NCBI GenBank assembly: GCA_025357355.1
Contig: JANXPK010000628.1
Location: 1-7,831 of the forward strand
Length of the DNA stretch: 7,831 nucleotides
Direction of reading: 5' to 3'
Source of the DNA: Rhodobacterales bacterium
GTDB lineage: Bacteria > Pseudomonadota > Alphaproteobacteria > Rhodobacterales > Rhodobacteraceae
Shown here: positions 1 through 4,775 of the stretch, piece after piece
Numbering within the stretch: position 1 is the first letter of the stretch
Layout: each line of letters begins with the position of its first letter
Position numbers and translations under genes: made by a program
The notes under the pieces: generated by a model
The model's database searches: none
Seen by the model: the letters and a program-made list of their open reading frames with translations, nothing else
Told to the model about the DNA's origin: nothing

Positions 1-112
1 GGGGGTCAAGGCTTATCACGCCGACCTGAACCGCGCAGGGATCGTGGCGCAGCGCAGTCTGTTGGACGATCTGGTGCTGAGCGAGCCGCTGCTGAAGCAG
101 AACAAGGCCTAA
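1..112 (+). CDS. C-terminal end of an unidentified protein (5' end outside window)
   Basis: An open frame enters from the left edge and ends in TAA at 110-112, giving 36 visible residues ending in LLKQNKA. The tail is leucine-rich and charged and looks like a final amphipathic helix. It has no membrane segment and no motif that I recognise. The stop lies only 4 bp before the ATG of the PfkB-family kinase, and no terminator fits between them, so the two genes are probably co-transcribed and may act in the same sugar or sugar-acid pathway. An aldolase, isomerase or dehydrogenase would be a usual partner of such a kinase, but the visible residues do not show which, so no function is assigned. 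Being coding is supported mainly by the operon-like spacing and the uninterrupted frame. Confidence 0.6.
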   Translation, partial: GVKAYHADLNRAGIVAQRSLLDDLVLSEPLLKQNKA

Positions 113-116
113 CGCG

Positions 117-1124
117 ATGGCGCGACGGGGGTTTCTGACGGCGGGCTGCTGGTGCGTGGACCGCAACATCACGGTGCCCTACTGGCCGGGCGAGGATGTG
201 GTGGTGCGCGTGCTGAGCACGGAACGCGCCGGGGGCGGGCCGGGGTGCAATCTGGCGCTGGACATCCGCAGGCTGGACCCTTCGATGCCAGTGGCGACGA
301 CGGGGCTGGTAGGTGATGACGAGGCGGGCGATTTTCTGAAAGCGCTGGCCGAGGCGAACGGGCTGGATCATCGTTGGCTCGTGCAGGCCAAGCGGGTGCC
401 GACGCAGGTGACCGATGCCTATATGTCGCTGGCCTCGGGGCGGCGGACCCATGTGGTGTTCGAGGGGTCGAATAATGTGGTGACGCCTGAGGATCTGCGG
501 GTCGAGGGCAGCACGGCAAAGATCTTCCACCTTGGCCTGCCGGGCATCCATGAGATCCTTGATGCGCCTTGCGGGGCTTATGTCAATGGCTGGGTCGAGG
601 TGCTGATGCGGGCACGGGCGGAGGGGATGCTGACCAATTTCGAGTTGGTGACGGTGGCGCCCGAGCGTATCCGCGCGCTGGTGCGGCCGTGCCTGCCGCA
701 TCTGTCAACGCTGGTGGTCAACGATTTCGAGATCGGGGCACTGGCGGATATGGTCACGGTCAGGGACGGCAAGACCGACCAAGAGGCTTGTCTGGCGGCA
801 GCAGAAACGGTGCTTTCGTTGGGCAGGATGGACGTGATTGCTGTGCATTACGTTGGCGGCGCCACCTTGGTCACGCGCGACGGAGCGCGGCTCTACAAGC
901 CCTCGGTCCGGGTGCCCGAGGCGGCGGTGGCGGGCGTGAACGGGGCGGGGGATGCCTTTGCGTCGGGCTTTCTTTACGGCATTCATGAGGGCTGGACCTA
1001 TGACGCCTGCCTGACGCTGGCTCATGCCACCGCAGCAGCCTGCATCCGCGCGCCGGGGACGTATGACGGCGTGATGTCGGTGGCCGAGTGTCTCGCGCTG
1101 GCGCAGGAGTGGGGCTGGCGCTGA
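117..1124 (+). CDS. PfkB/ribokinase-family carbohydrate kinase
   Basis: Cytoplasmic ATP-dependent kinase of 335 residues, a normal length for the ribokinase/PfkB fold. Visible landmarks in order are an N-terminal beta strand with Asp15 in a position typical for sugar contact, the glycine-rich sugar-binding segment GGGPGCNLAL (39-48), GLVGDDEAG (63-71), an NxxE-type motif NDFE (202-205) that in the family positions magnesium, and the C-terminal signature NGAGDAFASGF (275-285) with presumed catalytic base Asp279. The usual Asp-Thr just before GAGD is Gly273-Val274 here, which is unusual. ATG 117 is chosen because it starts 4 bp after the preceding stop and leaves a full N-terminal strand; the ribosome site is weak (AAGG about 9 bp upstream), suggesting translational coupling. 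The substrate cannot be read from sequence. The adjacent TRAP transporter genes suggest it acts on the imported compound or a product of it: a sugar, a 2-keto-3-deoxy sugar acid or a sulfo-sugar are all conceivable. Confidence 0.9.
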   Translation: MARRGFLTAGCWCVDRNITVPYWPGEDVVVRVLSTERAGGGPGCNLALDIRRLDPSMPVATTGLVGDDEAGDFLKALAEANGLDHRWLVQAKRVPTQVTDAYMSLASGRRTHVVFEGSNNVVTPEDLRVEGSTAKIFHLGLPGIHEILDAPCGAYVNGWVEVLMRARAEGMLTNFELVTVAPERIRALVRPCLPHLSTLVVNDFEIGALADMVTVRDGKTDQEACLAAAETVLSLGRMDVIAVHYVGGATLVTRDGARLYKPSVRVPEAAVAGVNGAGDAFASGFLYGIHEGWTYDACLTLAHATAAACIRAPGTYDGVMSVAECLALAQEWGWR

Positions 1125-1178
1125 CGGTTGACCGATCAGGGCAACTCCGCCAATGCTGGTGACGGCAAAGGGGGCGGG

Positions 1179-1772
1179 ATGACGTTTCTGCTGGTGGTAG
1201 CGCGGGCGATTGACGGGCTGACAGAGTGGGTTGGCAAGGCGGTGGGCTGGCTGATCCTGGCGGCGGTGCTGGTCAGCGCGGGCAATGCCATCATCCGCAA
1301 GACGCTGAACACCTCGTCAAATGCATTCCTCGAGGCGCAATGGTATCTGTACGGCGGGGCCTTCCTGTTGGCGGCGGCCTATACGCTAAAACAGAACGAG
1401 CACATCCGCATCGACATCATCTACGGTGCCATGTCGCGGCGGGTGCAGCACTGGATCGACCTGCTGGGCCATCTGGTGTTCCTGATGCCCTTTGTTTTGC
1501 TGATGGACAGCTTTTTCGTGCCGTACTTCTTGCTGTCGTATCGCAGCGGAGAGATGTCGAACAACGCGGGCGGGCTGATCCTGTGGCCGGCCAAATTGTT
1601 GTTGCTAATCGGATTTGTGCTGCTGACGTTGCAGGGTCTGGCCGAGATCATCAAGAAGATCGCGGTGATGCGCGGGCTGATGGACGACCCGTCCCCGTTT
1701 GTATCAGCCCACAAGGCGGCGGAACTGGAGGGCGCGGAACTGGCCGAAAAGATCGCGAAGGCCGCGCCATGA
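1179..1772 (+). CDS. dctQ: TRAP transporter small membrane subunit, DctQ type
   Basis: Inner-membrane subunit of a tripartite ATP-independent periplasmic transporter, which couples solute uptake to a sodium gradient. From ATG 1179 it has 197 residues with four hydrophobic segments (about 22-39, 55-70, 93-110, 141-159), the classic DctQ layout. The block NAFLEAQWYLYGGAF (48-62), followed by HIRIDIIYG (75-83), matches what I know of the mannitol/chloroaromatic-type (COG4665-like) small subunits. The C-terminus is a charged amphipathic tail. Start choice: the frame can be extended to TTG 1128, 3 bp after the kinase stop, but that adds a low-complexity Gly/Asn-rich stretch without a ribosome site. 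ATG 1179 has AAAGGGGG about 4 bp upstream and begins right at the conserved helix. The stop overlaps the dctM start by 4 bp. The partner receptor is probably the TakP-like protein encoded convergently at 4776-5882, though this pairing is inferred. Confidence 0.9.
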   Translation: MTFLLVVARAIDGLTEWVGKAVGWLILAAVLVSAGNAIIRKTLNTSSNAFLEAQWYLYGGAFLLAAAYTLKQNEHIRIDIIYGAMSRRVQHWIDLLGHLVFLMPFVLLMDSFFVPYFLLSYRSGEMSNNAGGLILWPAKLLLLIGFVLLTLQGLAEIIKKIAVMRGLMDDPSPFVSAHKAAELEGAELAEKIAKAAP

Positions 1773-3427
1773 TGGAGTTGATCGCGCAGAACATGGCGCC
1801 GATCATGTTTCTGTCTTTGGTGGTGTTTCTGCTGATCGGCTATCCGGTTGCATTCTCGCTGGCGGCCAACGGGCTGATGTTCTTTGTCATCGGCGTGTGG
1901 TTGGCACCTGTGTCGGGTGGGTCGATCAACCTTGACTGGCCGCTGCTCTACGCCCTGCCGGAACGGTTCTGGGGGGTGATGCAGAACGATACTTTACTGG
2001 CCATTCCGTTCTTCACCTTCATGGGCATCGTACTGGAAAGATCCGGCATGGCCGAGGATCTGCTGGAGACGGTGGGCCAGTTGTTCGGGCCGGTGCGCGG
2101 TGGGTTGGCCTATGCGGTTATTCTGGTGGGCGCGCTGCTGGCGGCGACCACGGGGGTGGTTGCGGCGAGCGTCATCTCGATGGGGCTGATTTCGTTGCCG
2201 ATCATGCTGCGCTATGGCTATGACCGCAGGCTGGCAAGCGGGGTGATCGCAGCCTCTGGTACCTTGGCGCAAATCATTCCGCCGTCGCTGGTGCTGATCG
2301 TGCTGGCCGATCAGTTGGGCCGGTCTGTTGGCGATATGTACAAGGGGGCGCTGGTACCAGGGTTGGTACTGACGCTGTGCTACATGATCTATGTGCTGGG
2401 GGTGACCTGGGTTCGGCCCAATTGGGCGCCAGCCCTGCCCAAAGAGGCGCGGACGCTGGGCAGCGGCGTGACCTCCTTGCTGGTGGCGGTTGTGCTGACG
2501 GCGGGCATCGGTCTCGCCGCCATGCGCTGGTTGGCAGCGCAGGGCGACGGGGCGGAGATTTTGGGCGCGTCGGGGGCGGTTGCGGTGATCTATGCGGCAG
2601 CGCTGGTGGACCGGTTTTTGGGCCTGAGCCTGATGTCGCGGCTGACGAGCCAGGTGATCATCGTGCTGATTCCGCCCTTGGCGCTGATATTCCTTGTGCT
2701 GGGGACAATCTTTCTGGGGATCGCTACGCCGACCGAGGGCGGGGCGATGGGGGCGGTGGGGGCCTTGGTGCTGGCGGGACTGAAGGGGCGGCTGAGCCTG
2801 TCGGTGGTGCGGCAGGCCTTGGCGTCGACCACGCGGCTGTCGTCGTTCGTGATGTTCATCCTGCTGGGTGCGCGGGTGTTCTCGCTGACCTTCTACGGCG
2901 TCAACGGCCATCTGTGGGTCGAGCATTTGCTGACCTCGCTGCCTGGCGGGCAGCTGGGGTTTCTGATCGCGGTGTCGGCACTTGTGTTTGTGCTGGCGTT
3001 CTTTCTGGATTTCTTTGAATTGGCCTTTATTATCGTGCCCTTGCTGGCCCCGGCGGCGGAAAAGCTGGGCATCGACCTCATCTGGTTCGGGGTCATTTTA
3101 GGGGTGAACATGCAGACCAGTTTCATGCACCCGCCGTTTGGATTCTCGCTGTTCTACCTGCGTTCGGTCGCACCAAGGCAGCCCTATGTCGACCGGGTGA
3201 CCGGCAGGATGATGGAGCCGGTGCGGACGGGGCAGATTTATTGGGGAGCGGTGCCGTTCGTGTTGATCCAGGTGGTGATGATCGGCATGGTGATCGCGTT
3301 GCCGCAAATGGTGATGCGCTACAAGGGACCGGTGGTGGACACCAGCAATGTGCGCATCGTGGTGCCGAAGTTACAGGGATTGAGCGGCGTTCCGAAGTTC
3401 GCGCCGCCGCTGGTGCCGAAGAACTGA
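1769..3427 (+). CDS. dctM: TRAP transporter large membrane subunit, DctM type
   Basis: Main transport subunit of the TRAP system, a member of the ion transporter superfamily that moves the solute with sodium across the inner membrane. It has 552 residues and many hydrophobic helices. Family landmarks are FLLIGYPVAFSLAANGL (20-36), the first half-site LAATTGVVAASVISMG (124-139), GTLAQIIPPSLVLIVLAD (164-181), the second half-site GIATPTEGGAMGAVGAL (317-333), FLDFFELAFIIVPLLAP (412-428) and NMQTSFMHPPFGFSLF (447-462). The length and the extra loop between about 215 and 290 fit the longer COG4664-like branch that accompanies TakP-type receptors. ATG 1769 overlaps the dctQ stop in an ATGA arrangement, so translation is likely coupled; a second ATG follows immediately at 1772, so the start could be one residue later. 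The cytoplasm- or periplasm-facing C-terminal tail (about 520-552) is proline- and lysine-rich and varies in this family. Confidence 0.95.
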   Translation: MMELIAQNMAPIMFLSLVVFLLIGYPVAFSLAANGLMFFVIGVWLAPVSGGSINLDWPLLYALPERFWGVMQNDTLLAIPFFTFMGIVLERSGMAEDLLETVGQLFGPVRGGLAYAVILVGALLAATTGVVAASVISMGLISLPIMLRYGYDRRLASGVIAASGTLAQIIPPSLVLIVLADQLGRSVGDMYKGALVPGLVLTLCYMIYVLGVTWVRPNWAPALPKEARTLGSGVTSLLVAVVLTAGIGLAAMRWLAAQGDGAEILGASGAVAVIYAAALVDRFLGLSLMSRLTSQVIIVLIPPLALIFLVLGTIFLGIATPTEGGAMGAVGALVLAGLKGRLSLSVVRQALASTTRLSSFVMFILLGARVFSLTFYGVNGHLWVEHLLTSLPGGQLGFLIAVSALVFVLAFFLDFFELAFIIVPLLAPAAEKLGIDLIWFGVILGVNMQTSFMHPPFGFSLFYLRSVAPRQPYVDRVTGRMMEPVRTGQIYWGAVPFVLIQVVMIGMVIALPQMVMRYKGPVVDTSNVRIVVPKLQGLSGVPKFAPPLVPKN

Positions 3428-3525
3428 GCCGCCTTCACGTTCGCGCGACGCATGGCGTTGGCGGTAGATTGGCGGGGCAAACGGCGTATCCTGACGGGAT
3501 CACCCACCAACCGCAGGGGCAAACC

Positions 3526-4131
3526 ATGTACCGATCCATTCGTGCAGTCGTCGTCGCTTTGGCCATTGTTGGTGCGGCACCCCTTGCAGCCCAGACTACG
3601 ACCCAGCGGGTGCATGGCACGATAAAAACCATTGATACCACTAGCTTGACCGTGCTGGAGGCGGATGGCAGCACGGCAACCATCGCCCTTGCATCGGACT
3701 TTCGCATCATCGGCATGTCGGCGGCCAAGCTGGAAGACATCAAGCTGGGCGACTTCGTCGGTGTCGGTTCGGTACCGATGAAGGATGGCAAGCAGGGGGC
3801 GGTGGAGGTCACGATCTTTCCGCCCGCGATGGCCGGAACAGGCGAGGGCAGCAGGCGGTGGGATGTCGAGCCACAGGGCACCATGACCAACGCCACGGTG
3901 CAGACCGTGGTTTCGGCGACCGGCGATCATAGTCTGACGCTGAAATACAAGGGCGGTGTGCAGACTGTGGTGATCCCGGATGGAACGCCGATTGTCGCGT
4001 TGGGAGCGGCCACGGCGGCCGATCTGGTGGTGGGGGCTGCGGTGTCGGTGCGCGCTACGGTTGGTGCCGACAAGGGGTTGAGCGCCAAGGCGGTGGTCGT
4101 TGGGCTGAATGGGCTGGTGCCGCCGATCTGA
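3526..4131 (+). CDS. Secreted protein with two similar beta-rich domains, function unknown (DUF5666-like)
   Basis: The 201-residue protein starts with a signal peptide: Arg3 and Arg6, a hydrophobic core at 7-18, and probable cleavage after Ala22 before QTTT. The mature part appears to contain two copies of a domain of about 70 residues. Copy 1 (about 30-99) runs GTIKTID, SLTVLEADG, a stretch ending IIGMSAAKLEDIKLGDFVGVGS, then GAVEVTIFP. Copy 2 (about 118-196) runs GTMTNATV, SLTLKYKGG, IVALGAATAADLVVGAAVSV, then LSAKAVVVG. This strand order resembles small OB-like periplasmic domains such as DUF5666, recognised from pattern and not by a search. No catalytic residues or cysteines stand out. 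ATG 3526 is supported by AGGGG at 3515-3519. It lies 98 bp after dctM with no evident terminator between, so read-through from the transporter operon is possible. Transport-linked function is unproven; this could equally be an unrelated stress or cell-envelope protein. Confidence 0.8.
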   Translation: MYRSIRAVVVALAIVGAAPLAAQTTTQRVHGTIKTIDTTSLTVLEADGSTATIALASDFRIIGMSAAKLEDIKLGDFVGVGSVPMKDGKQGAVEVTIFPPAMAGTGEGSRRWDVEPQGTMTNATVQTVVSATGDHSLTLKYKGGVQTVVIPDGTPIVALGAATAADLVVGAAVSVRATVGADKGLSAKAVVVGLNGLVPPI

Positions 4132-4132
4132 T

Positions 4133-4249
4133 CCAGAGGGAGGGCAGGCGGTATGGCTGATCGGGGCGTCGCACCTTTCGCAGTTCAGCATTCATGCCGC
4201 CGTTGACGGCGCGGGTTTCGGCATTGGTCTGGTGACGCCAAGCCGTTGA
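4133..4249 (+). pseudogene. Possible remnant of the effector domain of a LysR-type regulator
   Basis: In the frame ending in TGA at 4247-4249, the translation includes HLSQFSIHAAVDGAGFGIGL. This resembles the stretch near the end of GcvA-like LysR-type regulators, where a Ser-hydrophobic-x-x-Ala-Ala helix leads into a Gly-x-Gly-hydrophobic-Ala/Gly turn and a strand. Only about 30 residues match the pattern, there is no DNA-binding domain upstream, and a stop follows soon after. If real, it is the decayed end of a regulator gene once present beside the transporter. The resemblance is by eye and short, so coincidence is quite possible. Confidence 0.2.
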
Positions 4250-4258
4250 GATCGCTCT

Positions 4259-4277
4259 GTTAATTGGCCTGATTAAC
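4259..4277. promoter_or_regulatory. Inverted repeat with TTAA cores, possible operator
   Basis: GTTAAT (4259-4264) and ATTAAC (4272-4277) form a perfect 6-bp inverted repeat around a 7-bp spacer containing GGCC. The centre-to-centre distance of 13 bp is slightly more than one helical turn, so a dimeric regulator could read both halves from about the same face. The TTAA cores are 9 bp apart, not the 7 bp of the full CtrA consensus, so a CtrA site is possible but imperfect. It lies 14 bp before the phased direct repeats. Confidence 0.35.
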
Positions 4278-4290
4278 GGAAGATGAACGA

Positions 4291-4329
4291 CCTACAAACC
4301 GCCTACATTCAGCCTACAATGCCTCTACA
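4291..4329. repeat. Four direct CCTACA repeats at exact 11-bp spacing
   Basis: CCTACA occurs at 4291-4296, 4302-4307 and 4313-4318, and a one-base variant TCTACA at 4324-4329. Each start is exactly 11 bp after the previous one, while the 5-bp spacers between them are unrelated (AACCG, TTCAG, ATGCC). Conservation of the hexamer and not the spacer suggests a protein bound repeatedly on one face of the helix, as with iterons or tandem response-regulator sites. No replication gene is nearby, so a regulatory array is favoured over an origin. Confidence 0.6.
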
Positions 4330-4361
4330 GGTGATGCGAGGTTTGCGGTTCTCACTTCTGG

Positions 4362-4369
4362 TTAACCAT
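4362..4369 (+). promoter_or_regulatory. TTAACCAT box, possible CtrA half-site
   Basis: TTAACCAT matches a half-site form reported for the cell-cycle and motility regulator CtrA in alphaproteobacteria. It overlaps the 8-bp palindrome GGTTAACC (4360-4367) and lies 32 bp downstream of the phased repeats. An 8-mer can occur by chance, but the clustering with the TTAA inverted repeat about 100 bp upstream raises the likelihood that the region is regulatory. Confidence 0.3.
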
Positions 4370-4401
4370 GAACCTGCGAATCGGTGGTCCAAGCTTGTCT
4401 T

Positions 4402-4424
4402 GATTGGCCAGAGGGCGGTCAATC
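4402..4424. other. Stem-loop, 8-bp stem
   Basis: GATTGGCC (4402-4409) pairs with GGTCAATC (4417-4424) around a 7-base loop, with one G-U pair if transcribed on the plus strand. It is the first of four hairpins in this intergenic region. There is no following T-run, so it is not an intrinsic terminator. Confidence 0.4.
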
Positions 4425-4486
4425 TTGCTGGAAACTCCACTAAGGCTCCTTGCGCTTCAACGGCTGCCCTCACCAACCGAACCAGA

Positions 4487-4527
4487 GGACCGTTTGATGG
4501 GGGCGACTGTGTAGCCCCCATCGGTCC
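4487..4527. other. Stem-loop with 9-bp GC-rich core and extended lower stem
   Basis: GATGGGGGC (4496-4504) pairs perfectly with GCCCCCATC (4514-4522) around a 9-base loop. Beyond a 4-base bulge (4492-4495), GGACC (4487-4491) pairs with GGTCC (4523-4527), giving 14 base pairs in all. The bulged two-part stem is more typical of a structured RNA or a protein-binding hairpin than of a plain terminator, and no T-run follows on either strand. Confidence 0.5.
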
Positions 4528-4617
4528 GATTGCCGAAGCGCGCAAGCAGCAAGGCAAGGGGGATTGGGTCGGGTGCCGTGGTGACGAAGGGGAGGCGCCT
4601 GACTGGGGTTGGCGCTG

Positions 4618-4648
4618 AAGGCGCCTGCCGGGGGCAGGCAGGCGCCTT
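4618..4648. other. Perfect 12-bp stem-loop built on AGGCGCCT
   Basis: AAGGCGCCTGCC (4618-4629) pairs with GGCAGGCGCCTT (4637-4648) around the loop GGGGGCA. The 8-bp palindrome AGGCGCCT within each arm also occurs separately at 4593-4600, so the unit is present three times in 56 bp. The right arm abuts the next hairpin. It may act with that hairpin as a strong transcription block between the two convergent gene sets, but neither strand has a T-tract. Confidence 0.5.
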
Positions 4649-4675
4649 CCCGACACGCTTTGGCGTATCGGGGAA
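4647..4675 (-). terminator. Stem-loop, possible terminator of the dctP transcript
   Basis: CCCGACACGC (4649-4658) pairs with GCGTATCGGG (4663-4672) with one C-A mismatch and a TTTG loop; the stem can be extended by an outer A-T pair. It lies about 100 bp beyond the dctP stop codon on the minus strand and directly beside the previous hairpin. Without a T-run it would be a weak intrinsic terminator. It could instead protect a transcript end or form part of a larger RNA fold. Confidence 0.35.
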
Positions 4676-4775
4676 GAGAAGGCAAGAAAAGCATGGCGGT
4701 TCAGACTGTTCTGGACGGGCGGAACGCAGTTTCTGCCAAAGCCCATCACGCCGCTGAGCTTCTGGCCCCGCTCGG

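Larger units (their letters stand above)
4132..4775. other. Long intergenic region without a convincing intact gene, rich in repeats and hairpins
   Basis: This 644-bp stretch lies between two convergently oriented genes. Short frames exist on both strands, but none has a good ribosome site, a recognisable motif or a composition like its neighbours. In order it contains a possible fragment of a LysR-type regulator, a TTAA-centred inverted repeat, four direct repeats phased at 11 bp, a TTAACCAT box, and four stem-loops ending at 4675. The part from 4259 to about 4400 is richer in A and T than the rest of the window, as expected for a promoter or protein-binding region. Bases 4676-4775 after the last hairpin are purine-rich and then featureless. 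A regulatory region feeding a non-coding RNA on the plus strand is the most attractive reading; debris of former genes is the main alternative. Confidence 0.6.

Noticed and set aside
1994..2926. Minus-strand open frame of 310 codons opposite dctM
   Set aside because: The product is dominated by His, Gln and Arg, typical of the antisense of a hydrophobic membrane protein; dctM itself is unmistakable.
3448..3458. Short inverted repeat ACGC-ATG-GCGT between dctM and the secreted-protein gene
   Set aside because: The stem is only 4 bp and no T-run follows, so it is not a terminator. No well-spaced promoter was found in this gap either.
4291..4329. CRISPR array or plasmid iterons as an explanation of the 11-bp repeats
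   Set aside because: Repeat and spacer lengths are far too short for CRISPR, and no replication initiator gene, DnaA-box cluster or AT-rich unwinding region accompanies them.
4283..4618. Possible 111-residue plus-strand protein in the intergenic region
   Set aside because: The purine-rich stretch directly touches the ATG, so there is no properly spaced ribosome site. Its first codons coincide with the 11-bp repeats, its later codons lie in hairpins, and the product has no recognisable motif or normal composition.
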